A stretch of DNA of 64,000 nucleotides, from contig OZ025833.1 of NCBI GenBank assembly GCA_964019425.1, positions 496,001 to 560,000 on the forward strand, in the 5' to 3' direction. This document shows positions 47,302 through 58,266 of this stretch, in pieces; position 1 is the stretch's first letter, and every line of letters begins with the position of its first letter. The notes beneath the pieces are model-generated. The model worked only from the letters and a program-made list of their open reading frames with translations. It was not told where the DNA came from and did not search any database. The stretch is from Flectonema sp. DT1601 (lineage: Eukaryota > Euglenozoa > Diplonemea > Diplonemida > Diplonemidae). The position numbers and the translations under genes are program-made.

Positions 47302-47334
<33 letters not shown>

Positions 47335-47569
47335 AAAAAAAAAAAAAATATGAAGAGGAAATAATCAAACATGAAAAAAATAAAAAAAAAAATAAAATAT
47401 AAATAAAAAACGTTGTATGAAAAAGGAAAAAAAAGAAGAAAAAAAAAAAAAAGACCAGAAAAGGAAAGAGAAAATGAAAAGGTATAATATTATTGTGGGG
47501 ATATGAGGATAGCAGGGAGATGCTCTTTTTTTTTTTTTTTTTTTATTTATTATTTAAAAAAAAGGAAAC
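47112..47569 (+). repeat. Satellite block S (copy 3)
   Basis: Starts GAATTCGATAGAG, a variant of the common edge, and has the same internal order as other copies. Confidence 0.85.
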
Positions 47570-47659
47570 AATCAGTTTAGCGTCTCGATCGGGACGGAAA
47601 ATAGAAATTAATCGACATAGTCGATCGATAGAAAAAAAAACAATGATAACATTGTTTAT

Positions 47660-47696
<37 letters not shown>

Positions 47697-47744
47697 CTTT
47701 TAATTATTTTAAAGAAAAAACAATCAGTTTAGCGTCTTGACCAG
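47570..47744 (+). repeat. 125-bp satellite (short array 3)
   Basis: One full monomer and part of a second, ending in GACCAGGA, which merges into the R-unit phrase AAGGACATTTTTC. Confidence 0.85.
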
Positions 47745-47998
47745 GAAGGACATTTTTCATTTTCCGTTCCGTTAGGACAGAAAAGTAATAAGTATAAAAT
47801 AATTTTCGACTTACCAGAGCCTGCATAGCCGAGTTATTATGGTCGTCGACCTTAAATCGCTTACGTAACCGTGGTCGGGGGTTCAATTCCCGGTCACGGC
47901 ACAATTTTTGGTATTTTTAACCAGAAAATTTTAAAGTAAAAAACAGTAAGAAAAAGGCACAAAAGTGGACTTGGTGATCATTCCCTGAGTAAACTATG
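47745..47998 (+). repeat. R unit, right part, uninterrupted
   Basis: Runs from GGACATTTTTC through CCGTTCCG and TTTTCGACTTACC to the tRNA-like head (47818-47901) and the tail CCCTGAGTAAACTATGA. It provides the empty site for the LINE B insertion and for the poly(A)-only insertion. Confidence 0.88.
47818..47901 (+). repeat. tRNA-like head of R unit (copy 2)
   Basis: Almost identical to 29767-29850. A-box TAGCCGAGTTATTATGG, B-box GGTTCAATTCC, poor acceptor pairing. Confidence 0.65.
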
Positions 47999-49072
47999 AT
48001 GCTGGTGGTTTTTTAAAACTTTGTGTAGAACCTATCATTTTTGAAAACTTTGTGTAGAACTTGTCATTTTTGAAAACTTTGTGTGTAGAGCTTGTCGTTT
48101 TTTAAAACTTTGTGTGTGGTGCTGTTGGTTTTTGAAAACTTTTTGTGTGGTGCTGTTGGTTTTTGAAAACTTTGTGTAGAGCTTGTCATTTTTTAAAACT
48201 TTTTGTGTGGTGCTGCTGGTTTTTTAAAAACTTTGTGTGTGGTGCTGCTGGTTTTTGAAAACTTTGTGTAGAACTTGTCATTTTTGAAAAAAATGTGTGT
48301 GGTGCTGGTGATTTTTGAAAACTTTGTGTTGAACTTGTCATTTTTGAAAACTTTGTGTGTGGTGCTGCTGGTTTTTTAAAACTTTGTGTAGAGCTTGTCG
48401 TTTTTTAAAACTTTGTGTGTGCTGCTGCTGGTTTTTGAAAACTTTGTGTGTGGTGCTGCTGGTTTTTGAAAACTTTTTGTGTGCTGCTGTTGGTTTTTGA
48501 AAACTTTGTGTAGAACTTGTCATTTTTGAAAACTTTGTGTAGAGCTTGTCGTTTTTGAAAACTTTGTGTGTGGTGCTGCTGGTTTTTGAAAACTTTTTGT
48601 GTGCTGCTGTTGGTTTTTGAAAACTTTGTGTAGAGCTTGTCATTTTTTAAAACTTTGTGTGGTGCTGCTGGTTTTTGAAAACTTTGTGTAGAACTTGTCA
48701 TTTTTGAAAAAAATGTGTGTGGTGATTTTTGAAAACTTTGTGTAGAACTTGTCATTTTTGAAAACTTTGTGTAGAGCTTGTCGTTTTTGAAAACTTTGTG
48801 TGTGGTGCTGGTGGTTTTTTAAAAACTTTTGTGTAGAGCTTGTCATTTTTTAAAACTTTGTGTGTAGTGCTGCTGGTTTTTGAAAACTTTGTGTGTGGCT
48901 GCTGGTTTTTTAAAACTTTGTGTAGAGCTTGTCGTTTTTGATAACTTTGTGTGTAGAGCTTGTCATTTTTTAAAACTTTGTGTGTGGTGCTGCTGGTTTT
49001 TTAAAAACTTTGTGTAGAACTTGTCATTTTTGAAAACTTTGTGTGTGGTGCTGGTGGTTTTTTAAAACTTTG
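47999..49072. repeat. 29-31 bp minisatellite array, copy 3
   Basis: Same monomer family as 60-885. Chance minus-strand frames reach about 116 codons. Confidence 0.95.
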
Positions 49073-49264
49073 GAATTTCGATAAAGTGGGAAGTAACGGA
49101 CTGGGAGCTTTTGGCTCCTGCCCTATTCCCGATGTAAACTTTCTTTTTATTTTTATTTTTTTTAACAGGCCCAAAGGGCGACAATGATGGTTGCTGACCA
49201 AGGAATAATATTCAAATGAATTTTCGTTTCAAAGAAACGAACAGAATTAAGAGAGAGGCAGAGG

Positions 49265-49296
<32 letters not shown>

Positions 49297-49539
49297 GAAA
49301 AAAAAAAATGAAGAGGAAATAATCAAACATGAAAAAAAAAAAAAAAAAAAAAAATATATATATAAATAAAAAACGTTGTATGAAAAAGGAAAAAAAAGAA
49401 AAAAAAAAGACCAGAAAAGGAAAGAGAAAATGAAAAGGTATAATATTATTGTGGGGATATGAGGGATAGCAGGGAGATGCTCTTTTTTTTTTTTTTTTTT
49501 TTTTTTCTTATTTATTATTTAAAAAAAGGAAACAATCAG
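49073..49539 (+). repeat. Satellite block S (copy 4)
   Basis: Uninterrupted copy starting GAATTTCGATAAAG, with the second empty site for the 1176-2831 transposon (near 49355). Confidence 0.88.
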
Positions 49540-51427
49540 TTTAGCGTCTCGATCAGGACGGAAAATAGAAATTAATCGACATAGTTGATCGATAGAAAAA
49601 AAAACTCTGATAACATTGTTTATTCATTTTTTTTTTTTTTTTTTTTTTTTAAATCTTTTTAATTATTTTAAAGAAAAACAATCAGTTTAGCGTCTTGACC
49701 AGGACGGAAAATAGTAAGTAATCGACATAGTCGATCGATAAAAAAAAAACAATGAACATTGTTTATTCCTTTTTTTTTTTTTTTATTCTTTTTATTTATT
49801 TTTAAAGAAAAAACAATCAGTTTAGCGTCCTGACCAGGACGGAAAATAGAAAGTAATCGACATAGTCGATCGATAAAAAAAACAATGATAACATTGTTTA
49901 TTCTTTTTTTTTTTTTTTTATTTTAATTCTTTTTATTTATTTTTTAAAAAGAAAAAAAATGGAAAATAGAAATTAGTCAACAAAGTCGAACGATAAAAAA
50001 AAACAATGATAACATTGTTTATTCTTTTTTTTTTTATTTTTTTTATATTCTTTTTTATTAATTTTGAAAAAAAAAACAATCAGTTTAGCGTCTTGACCAG
50101 GACGGAAAATAGAAAGTAATCGACATAGTCGATCGATAAAAAAACAATGATAACATTGTTTATTCTTTTTTTTTTTTTTTTTTTAAATTCTTTTTATTTA
50201 TTTTTTAAAGAAAAAAAAACGGAAAATAGAAATTAGTCGACAAAGTCGAACGATAAAAAAAGACAATGATAACATTGTTTATTCTTTTTTTTGTATTTTT
50301 TTATATTCTTTTTTATTAATTTTGAAAAAAAAACAATCAGTTTAGCGTCTTGACCAGGACGGAAAATAGAAAGTAATCGACATAGTCGATCGATAAAAAA
50401 AACAATGATAACATTGTTTATTCTTTTTTTTTTTTTTTTTTTTTAAATTCTTTTTATTAATTTTTTAAAGAAAAAAAACGGAAAATAGAAATTAGTCAAC
50501 AAAGTCGAACGATAAAAAAAAACAATGATAACATTGTTTATTCTTTTTTTTTATTTTTTTTTTTTAATATTTTTTTTTTATTTTGAAAAAAAAAACAATC
50601 AGTTTAGCGTCTTGACCAGGACGGAAAATAGAAAGTAATCGACATAGTCGATCGATAAAAAAAACAATGATAACATTGTTTATTCTTTTTTTTGTATTTT
50701 TTTTATATTCTTTTTTATTAATTTTGAAAAAAAAAACAATCAGTTTAGCGTCTTGACCAGGACGGAAAATAGAAAGTAATCGACATAGTCGATCGATAAA
50801 AAAAACAATGATAACATTGTTTATTCTTTTTTTTTTTTTTTTTTTAAATTCTTTTTATTTATTTTTTAAAAGAAAAAAAACGGAAAATAGAAATTAGTCA
50901 ACAAAGTCGAACGATAAAAAAAAAACAATGATAACATTGTTTATTCTTTTTTTTTATTTTTTTTTTTTTAATATTTTTTTTTTATTTTGAAAAAAAAAAC
51001 AATCAGTTTAGCGTCTTGACCAGGACGGAGAATAGAAAGTAATCGACATAGTCGATCGATAAAAAAAAACAATGATAACATTGTTTATTCTTTTTTTTTA
51101 TTTTAAATTCTTTTTATTCATTTTTTAAAGAAAAAAAACGGAAAATAGAAATTAGTCGACAAAGTCGAACGATAAAAAAAAAAACAATGATAACATTGTT
51201 TATTCTTTTTTTTTTTGTATTTTTTTTAATATTCTTTTTTATTAATTTTGAAAAAAAAAAAACAATCAGTTTAGCGTCTTGACCAGGACGGAAAATAGAA
51301 AGTGATCGACATAGTCGATCGATAAAAAAACAATGATAACATTGTTTATTCTTTTTTTTTATTTTAAATTCTTTTTATTTATTTTTTAAAGAAAAAAAAC
51401 GGAAAATAGAAATTAGTCGACAAAGTC
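49540..51427 (+). repeat. 125-bp satellite (largest array)
   Basis: About 15 monomers. From about 49950 the full monomer (with CTGACCAGGACGG) and the short monomer (GTCGACAAAGTCGAACG) alternate, giving a dimeric higher-order repeat of about 240 bp. Confidence 0.92.
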
Positions 51428-51575
51428 TGTTTAAAACTTTGTGTGTGGTGCTGCTGGTTTTTTAAAAACTTTGTGTAGAACTTGTCATTTTTGAAAACTT
51501 TGTGTAGAGCTTGTCATTTTTTAAAACTTTGTGTGGTGCTGCTGGTTTTTGAAAACTTTTTGTATGGTGCTGTTG
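51428..51575. repeat. 29-31 bp minisatellite, short array
   Basis: Five or so monomers between the satellite and an R unit. Confidence 0.9.
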
Positions 51576-52133
51576 GTGATGTTACATCATCAAGAGGTCG
51601 TTTAGACAAAACTTTGAAACGCACCGAGGCAAGAGCGGTGCAACAAGCCAAATAAACAAGCAAACAATTCGCGAACCTCAAGAAGAAACACCCAGGGTGG
51701 GTTGGGTGGGAAAAAGTTTAAAGTTTTAAGTAAATAAGCAAAATTTGCTAAGGAAAGGAATATAATGTTAAATGTTTAGCGAATAGATAAACAAACGGCT
51801 TCCAGAGCACAGAGCAAATCATCGCAACAGAGCCGTTCAGTCCAAGCATTGCACAGAACCCGAAGTATTAAGTTCAGAGTGCATTTTAGTTAAGGGAGGG
51901 ATATTTTTCTTTCCGTTCCGATAGGAGCGGGAAGAGAGAATGTAATAAAAGATTTTCGACGTACCAGAGCAGGCATAGCCGAGTGGTTATGGTCGTCGAC
52001 TATAAATCGCTTGGGTAGCCGTGGTCACGGGTTCAATTCTCGGTCACGGCAGATTTTTCGCGTTTTTCCTTCAGGAAACTGAAGGACTAAAAAGACACAG
52101 AAATGGACTCAGTGATCATTCCCTGAGTAAACT
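51576..52133 (+). repeat. R unit, uninterrupted diverged copy
   Basis: Holds all parts in order: GAGGTCG, GCACCGAGGCAAGAGCGGTGC, GAACCTCAAGAAGAAACACCC, GCATTTTAGTTAAGGGAGGG, CCGTTCCG, TTTTCGACGTACC, the tRNA-like head (51968-52051) and CCCTGAGTAAACTGA. It gives the empty site for the C/D insertion (GGGAGG for GGAAGG). The tail here forms a perfect ACTCAG/CTGAGT hairpin. Confidence 0.87.
51968..52051 (+). repeat. tRNA-like head of R unit (copy 3)
   Basis: Best-preserved copy: A-box TAGCCGAGTGGTTATGG, loop CTATAAA at the anticodon position, long variable region, B-box GGTTCAATTCT, T-stem mostly paired. The acceptor stem pairs at only about four of seven positions. Ser/Leu-type ancestry is likely. 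Confidence 0.68.
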
Positions 52134-52863
52134 GAGATTTTTGAAAACTTTTTGTATGGTGCTGTTGGTTTTGATAACTTTGTGTAAAACTTGTCATTTT
52201 TGAAAAAAATGTGTGTGGTGCTGGTGATTTTTGAAAACCTTGTGTAGAAATTGTCATTTTTGAAAACTTTGTGTGTGGTGCTGGTGGTTTTTTAAAAACT
52301 TTGCGTGTAGAGCTTGTCATTTTTGAAAACTTTGTGTGTGGTGCTGCTGGTTTTTTAAAAACTTTGTGTAGAACTTGTCATTTTTGAAAACTTTGTGTAG
52401 AGCTTGTCATTTTTTAAAACTTTGTGTAGAGCGTGTCGTTTTTTAAAACTTTTTGTGTGCTGCTGGTGGTTTTTGAAAACTCTGTGTAGGTCTTTTCATT
52501 TTTTGAAACTTTGTGTGAGGTGCTGGTGGTTTTTGAAAACTCTGTGTAGGTCTTTTCATTTTTTGAAACTTTGTGTAGAGCTTGTCATTTTTTAAAACTT
52601 TGTGTGTGGTGCTGGTGGTTTTTGAAAACTTTGTGTGTGGTGCTGGTTGTTTCTGAAAACTTTGTGTAGAGCTTACCGTTTTTGAAAACTTTGTGTGTAG
52701 TGCGTGTCGTTTTTCAAAACCTTTTGTGTGCTGCTGGTGGTTTTTGAAAACTTTGTGTAGAGCGTGTCATTTTTGAAAACTTTGTGTGTGGTGCTGGTGA
52801 TTTTTGAAAACTTTGTGTAGAACTTGTCATTTTTGAAAACTTTGTGTAGAACTTGTCATTTTG
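52134..52863. repeat. 29-31 bp minisatellite array, copy 4
   Basis: Carries the same rare variants in the same order as about 4380-4720, with about 90 bp of extra monomers inserted. Confidence 0.95.
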
Positions 52864-53093
52864 TCAAGATTAAACAATGTTATCATTGTTTTTTTTATCG
52901 TTCGACCTTGTCGACTAATTTCTATTTTCCGTTTTTTTCTTTAAAAATAAATAAAAAAGAATTTAAAAAAAAAAAAAAAAAAGAATAAACAATGTTATCA
53001 TTGTTTTTTTATCGATCGACTATGTCGATTACTTTCTATTTTCCGTCCTGGTCAAGACGCTAAACTGATTGTTTTTTTCAAAATTAATAAAAA
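52864..53093 (-). repeat. 125-bp satellite, inverted (target of LINE E copy 2)
   Basis: Two monomers in reverse orientation, ending in AAAATTAATAAAAA, where LINE E copy 2 begins. Confidence 0.9.
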
Positions 53094-53097
53094 GCTG

Positions 53098-56000
53098 ATG
53101 AGGTCCACGGCGAGCCGAGTGTTGGGCCTGACACTGGAGGGGCCAAAGTGGATGCAAGCACAACTGCCGACCCGGATGGGGGGATTGGGGCTGCGGTCAT
53201 GTGCAGAGCACAGGGGAGCAGCACTATTGGGATCCCTGGAATTAGTCCAAGGGGTGAGCAAGTCACTGTGGGAGGGGTTCAAGGGGGTGCTGATGCCAGC
53301 ACTGAAGAAGGGGTTGAACCTCGCCCTCCCGGAGGAGCTAAGGATAGAAGAAGACGGGCCGGGGCCGAACCCCCAGAGGCTGTCCTCGGCGAAACTGGAC
53401 CAGGTCAAGAGAGACTGCCTGCTGGCGGGGGCGAATGACCCGCGCGATAAAGGGAGGCTGCTCTCCCTGCGCATGGATAAGGCGAGCGCATGGCTGCAAC
53501 AAGCAGATGAAGAGTGCGCGATGGACCCAGAGACGTTCAGGATCGCATGTGGGATGCGATTGGGCGCAGCGCTGTTCGCGGAAGGGGCAGTATGCAGGAT
53601 ATGCTCAGGCCCACAGGATAGGCAGGGATACCATGCCTCAATCTGTATCAAAAACGGCCACGTGCACCAGCGACACGAGAGGGTGAAGGAGGAGTTCATC
53701 TCCATCTTTAAGCAGGCGGGATTGCCGCTGCTGAGAGAACCCAGCCACCTACTGGGACCCAACAAGCAGAGACCGGGGGACTGGTACTGCCAAGAGGGGC
53801 TGAGGGAGGGGAGAGGCAGAGCCTTCGACATCACAGTGGTAAACCCGGGGAAAATTAAATTGTATAAAACCCCGGGGCAAGCCGCGAGAGAAGCAGAGTC
53901 CCTGAAAGGGAACAAGTACGCGGAGCAGTGCACGAAACACGGGATTAATTTCTCGACAATTGCGCTGGAAGCGTACGGAGGGATGGGACGGGAAGCAGTG
54001 GGGACGCTGAAGAAGTTGGTGCAGATCTGCGCAACGAACTCGACGGTGCCACACCGGGAGATGGCGGGGGAGATGGCGAGGAGGATCTCGACATCGGTGG
54101 TAGTGGCGACGGCGGAAGCACTGAGAGCGAGGGAGGCGTCGGTGGCGATGGACTCAGTGAACCCATTGCCAAGGACGAAACCGCCGCCCGAGATGACGGA
54201 GAAGCCGACATCACAAGAGAGAGAACCAAGACCGAGAGCGGAAACGGAAGAGATCCAGCAGCCGGAAGTAATGCGACAGTCGGCAGGACCGCCCCCGACG
54301 ATGAGAGGTTTGCCGAACATCGGGAACTCCTGCTACCTCAACGCGTCCGTACAGTGCCTGCTGAAGGGCACGGCACTGACACAAGTGCTGACGGGGAAGG
54401 AGGAAGTGGGGATGTCGGGCCTCCTGAGTGGAGTGGTCAAAGGGAGTGGGGAGTGCCTGGAGAAGCTGTCCGAGATGTTCGACCCGCTACAAGACAGGCG
54501 GCAGGGGGAGGTAGTAGGAACCCTGACGTCCATAGTAGACGCCCTGTTGGAGGAGAAGAAAGAGGTATGCGAACCGTTGTTCTCGGCAGTACAGCTGAAA
54601 CAGCTGGTCTGCACGGGATGTGCGGACGCCTCCGGATCGACAGATGAGTTGACGCTGATCCCACTGTGTGGCCGTACACCACAAGTGAGGCTTCAGCCGA
54701 CGAAGGAGAGAGTCGAGCGGTCCTGCGAGAAGCTGTGCGGCAGCAATGAGGCCACGCTGGAAGAGAGTTTCGCCTCGCTCCCAAGCTCCTTGATCTTCCA
54801 GAGAGACAAGCAGGACACGCAAGGGTCCTTGGGATGGGAAGAGCGCTTCCAGGTGCAGGTCGGGGAGAGGGTGATGACGTACCAGCAAACGGGAGCGATC
54901 GCACACCTCGGGAGTGACAACGCGGGGCATTACGTGTCATACACGTGGGACGGAGTAGGCTGGCAGAAGCAAGACGACAAGGCAATAAGCCAAGTGTCGA
55001 CAGAGGAGATCCACGGGACGAAACCAGTAGTAGTGGTCTACTCGAGGGTGGAGGGATCGACCCAAGAGGACGTCGGGGTGCCGGTGAGATGGATTCCGGT
55101 GGCGAACAAGGACCGGATGGAGGTACGCGAGGCACCGCCGTCGGAGGAGGACACCGCGGGGTACACGTCCAGGGAAGAGGCGGAGTGTGTCCTCCGGACG
55201 CGAGTAGTAGGGGGGCAGACGCAGCGCAAGCTGCTCTTACTGGTATCGAGCGTCTGGAACGCGGAGATGGAGAAGCTAGGGGCGGCGGCATGCCTGATAC
55301 ACATGGGAACGCTCGACAGGAGGTTCACGTGGTCGGGCTGCCTACCGACATGGGACGAAGCGACGGCGGAGTACGTGGCAGCGCTGCTAGGGCTCAACGC
55401 GATCAGGGAGAGATCGCAACTGCTGGGGGGTGAGACACAGATCGAGGTGGTCACACCGCAGCAGGGGTGGGGAGCCGAGCAGCAGGAGGCGCTGAAGTTG
55501 GTAGCGCTCCCGTCGGTGATAGAACACCAGGTGACGGAAAGCTCACGAGGGGTGGAGAACCTGGCCCTCTGGGAAGCGGAAGCGGCGGCATGGGACGAGC
55601 CGGTGGAACTCTCGGAGGACGGGCTCGACTACTTGGTGATCGAGCTGGAGATGAATCTGGGGCTGTCCCAATTGAGGGGAAAGGCGGCGGAACCGGATGA
55701 ATCCCAGTCGCTCCCAGGAGGGTCGACGGCATCAGGCGAAGACAGACCACGAGCCGAAGCGCCAGCCCAGGTGGAAGCGCGGACGACGGACGCACAAGGA
55801 GCGGAAGCAGTAGGGCTGAGAGACGAGCCAGCACAGGAAGTGGGACAACCCGAGGAAAAAGAGCCCCCATCCCCCGACCCCCCGTCGAAGGAGGAGAAGC
55901 TGTATGCGGTGGCGGTGGGATGGAAACCGGGAGTGTATGCATCGTGGGAGGAGGCGAAGGCACAGACGGAAGGGTGCCCGAATGCGACACACCAGAGTTT

Positions 56001-58266
56001 CTCCTCCAGGAAGGAGGCGGACAGGTTCGTAGAGAGGTGGCAGCCGGAGACCAGGGAACCGACCCGGGCCACGGAGGGAGTCAGCCCACGTAAGTGGTAC
56101 GCAGTGGCGAGGGGCAGGGCGGTAGGCCTGTTCCAATGCTGGAACGAGGCGAACTCGATGGTGTCAGGCTACGCGGCGGCGAGACACAAGAGTTTCGCAA
56201 GCAAGGGGGAGGCGGAGGGATACCTCCGAACCCACCTGCTGGGGGAGGTGGTTGGCGAAGTAGGGACGAGGTACACCTTGGTGTACGCATGCGAGGAAGA
56301 CCTGGTAACGGGCCGTCTGGGGGCGGCGGCGAGCTGGTTGGACACACACCGTTTCGAGGTGTTGGGCACATGGTCAGCTGGCCTGCCAGCGGGAGACACA
56401 CACTGGGGGCGATACTTCGCAGCCCTGGTGGGGCTGGTAGCGGCCAAGGCGTGTGGAGGCCTCGTCCCAGCGGAGGCATCCCTGCTGCTGCGAGGAAGCA
56501 CGACTCACTGGTCGACGGACCAGAGAGAGGTGCTGGAGGAGGCGGAGTTGATGGGGAGGCGTACGACGCTGGTGGAGATGCCAGAGAGGATGAGAACACA
56601 CGCGACGGAGGAGGCTGAAAAAGCGGCGAAGGAGGGCTCGACCTCAGTGACGGAAGCCGTGATGAAGGTTTTCACAGAGGGGGCAAAGAACTGCCTGGGA
56701 CACGGGACACAGACGGGTCCCTTCACGGTGCGGTGGGAGGGAAGACAACTGCGTCTGGAACCCCAGTACACAGAAGAGGGGACGGGATCGTCAGGCGGCC
56801 GAGAGTCGGTGGAAGGAGAAGACGCGAGGGTAGAGGGCCGAGACGAGCAGAGCCCGGTCCCAACCCCGAAGGGGGCCGTGCAAAGGGTAGAGGCGGGAGT
56901 CCTGGAGTTGAGCTCGGAAGGGTCGGAGGGAGATGACGATAGATCATCCTCCCCAGCGACAGGGCAGGACGAAGGGAACGGTTCCATGTCGGGAGGCTCC
57001 TTGGGGAGTCCAGGGACGTCGGACATGGAAGCGGAAGAACAGACGGACGAAAGGGACCAGTCAGTAGACCCGTCGGCAGCAGAGACCTCAGGCGAAAACC
57101 ATCACCTGGCCGAGGACCTGCAAGCCGAGAAGGGGGACGAGCTGGACGAGACGTCCCACCACTCAGGAGAGCCACCGTCGCCAGACGGCATGGACGGAGT
57201 GGAGGGGTTGGAGGACCTGGAAGACTCACAGTCGGAGATGGAAGTCGACGGAGAAAATGTGACGGAAGGGTCAGTAGTCCAGTACGTCGAGGAGACGTCA
57301 GAGGACGTGGTCCAGGTGGCAGAGTCGGACACAGAGGAGGAGGGATCGTCAGACTCCCAAATGACCATGACGGTCGATGAACAGGAATGGGAAGAGGGAG
57401 CGGCGCCCGAGGGGAACGCAGGTCAGATGGCCTGGATGCTGGGACTACACCCAGAAGGGGGGAACGCGGAAACACGACGGGAGGGCCAGTCGGAGCCCCT
57501 TTCAAAGCTGGTGAACTCAGGCGAAACAAAACCAATGGCCGAGAGATCCAGTTTGGGGGCGAAGATGGGACCACGCGCAGTGGGTAGTGACGGGAGCGGG
57601 GAAGACGCAGAGAGATCGCCGGGCACGGTGTCGACACCGAGCACGAGAGGGAGGACGAAGTACAGAAAGGGAATGGAGGAGGAGAGGGAGGAGTGTGTGT
57701 CGCCGAAGACAAATACGGGAAGGGGACGCACGAGAGGCCGGAAGGCAAAGACGGGGGCAAAGGGGGCCGGAAAGGAGGACCCAAGTCCGCAGGTGTTGCA
57801 GGCGGAAATGGGAGAGTCCACCCCGAGCTCAGGTGAACGGCAGGCGAGGAGGAGGTACAGGAAGGGAGAAGAGAGGGAGAGGATAGAGGTTCTCTCCCCA
57901 GACCCGAGCAGGAAAGCGAAGAGGAAGAGACGCAAGCAGAAGGAACCGGAGCCAGTGGAGGGCACCACGAGGGAACAGGCGCCGCGGATTTACAACAGGA
58001 AACCCACACTGCGTCGGGTAGGTAAGGGAGACACACCCGACACAATGGGGTACGCACACGGGCCCCCGGGCTCCCTGACCTCGTTCACGGACGCGGGCGT
58101 ACGCCCGGAGCCGGCGGAGCGAGACGGACAAGGTGTGGCAGGAGTAGAGTTGGTCACAAGGTCGTCGTCACAGAGTGAGAAAAGCACCCAAGGAGAGATG
58201 AGGGAGAGAGAAGGGGATCCAACACGAAGGGTCCTGGACTTCTCGTCGAAAGGGGGAAGGTGCTAG
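53098..58266 (+). CDS. LINE E copy 2 ORF: CCHC, RLE, USP, RNase H-like, 2x RNase H1 N-domain, charged tail
   Basis: 1,722 codons open from an internal ATG at 53098, uninterrupted to the natural stop after SSKGGRC. It preserves the CCHC (CRICSGPQDRQGYHASIC), the endonuclease (RPGDW, AFDITVVNP), the USP Cys box (GNSCYLNASVQCLL) and His box (AGHYVSY), the RNase H-like stretch, two hybrid-binding domains (YAVAVGWKPGVYASW and YAVARGRAVGLFQCW) and the acidic-then-basic tail. It shows that the C-terminal part, split in copy 1, belongs to the same protein. It lacks nearly all of the RT and the N-terminal fingers and OTU, so it cannot move on its own; whether it is expressed is unknown. Confidence 0.93.
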   Translation: MRSTASRVLGLTLEGPKWMQAQLPTRMGGLGLRSCAEHRGAALLGSLELVQGVSKSLWEGFKGVLMPALKKGLNLALPEELRIEEDGPGPNPQRLSSAKLDQVKRDCLLAGANDPRDKGRLLSLRMDKASAWLQQADEECAMDPETFRIACGMRLGAALFAEGAVCRICSGPQDRQGYHASICIKNGHVHQRHERVKEEFISIFKQAGLPLLREPSHLLGPNKQRPGDWYCQEGLREGRGRAFDITVVNPGKIKLYKTPGQAAREAESLKGNKYAEQCTKHGINFSTIALEAYGGMGREAVGTLKKLVQICATNSTVPHREMAGEMARRISTSVVVATAEALRAREASVAMDSVNPLPRTKPPPEMTEKPTSQEREPRPRAETEEIQQPEVMRQSAGPPPTMRGLPNIGNSCYLNASVQCLLKGTALTQVLTGKEEVGMSGLLSGVVKGSGECLEKLSEMFDPLQDRRQGEVVGTLTSIVDALLEEKKEVCEPLFSAVQLKQLVCTGCADASGSTDELTLIPLCGRTPQVRLQPTKERVERSCEKLCGSNEATLEESFASLPSSLIFQRDKQDTQGSLGWEERFQVQVGERVMTYQQTGAIAHLGSDNAGHYVSYTWDGVGWQKQDDKAISQVSTEEIHGTKPVVVVYSRVEGSTQEDVGVPVRWIPVANKDRMEVREAPPSEEDTAGYTSREEAECVLRTRVVGGQTQRKLLLLVSSVWNAEMEKLGAAACLIHMGTLDRRFTWSGCLPTWDEATAEYVAALLGLNAIRERSQLLGGETQIEVVTPQQGWGAEQQEALKLVALPSVIEHQVTESSRGVENLALWEAEAAAWDEPVELSEDGLDYLVIELEMNLGLSQLRGKAAEPDESQSLPGGSTASGEDRPRAEAPAQVEARTTDAQGAEAVGLRDEPAQEVGQPEEKEPPSPDPPSKEEKLYAVAVGWKPGVYASWEEAKAQTEGCPNATHQSFSSRKEADRFVERWQPETREPTRATEGVSPRKWYAVARGRAVGLFQCWNEANSMVSGYAAARHKSFASKGEAEGYLRTHLLGEVVGEVGTRYTLVYACEEDLVTGRLGAAASWLDTHRFEVLGTWSAGLPAGDTHWGRYFAALVGLVAAKACGGLVPAEASLLLRGSTTHWSTDQREVLEEAELMGRRTTLVEMPERMRTHATEEAEKAAKEGSTSVTEAVMKVFTEGAKNCLGHGTQTGPFTVRWEGRQLRLEPQYTEEGTGSSGGRESVEGEDARVEGRDEQSPVPTPKGAVQRVEAGVLELSSEGSEGDDDRSSSPATGQDEGNGSMSGGSLGSPGTSDMEAEEQTDERDQSVDPSAAETSGENHHLAEDLQAEKGDELDETSHHSGEPPSPDGMDGVEGLEDLEDSQSEMEVDGENVTEGSVVQYVEETSEDVVQVAESDTEEEGSSDSQMTMTVDEQEWEEGAAPEGNAGQMAWMLGLHPEGGNAETRREGQSEPLSKLVNSGETKPMAERSSLGAKMGPRAVGSDGSGEDAERSPGTVSTPSTRGRTKYRKGMEEEREECVSPKTNTGRGRTRGRKAKTGAKGAGKEDPSPQVLQAEMGESTPSSGERQARRRYRKGEERERIEVLSPDPSRKAKRKRRKQKEPEPVEGTTREQAPRIYNRKPTLRRVGKGDTPDTMGYAHGPPGSLTSFTDAGVRPEPAERDGQGVAGVELVTRSSSQSEKSTQGEMREREGDPTRRVLDFSSKGGRC

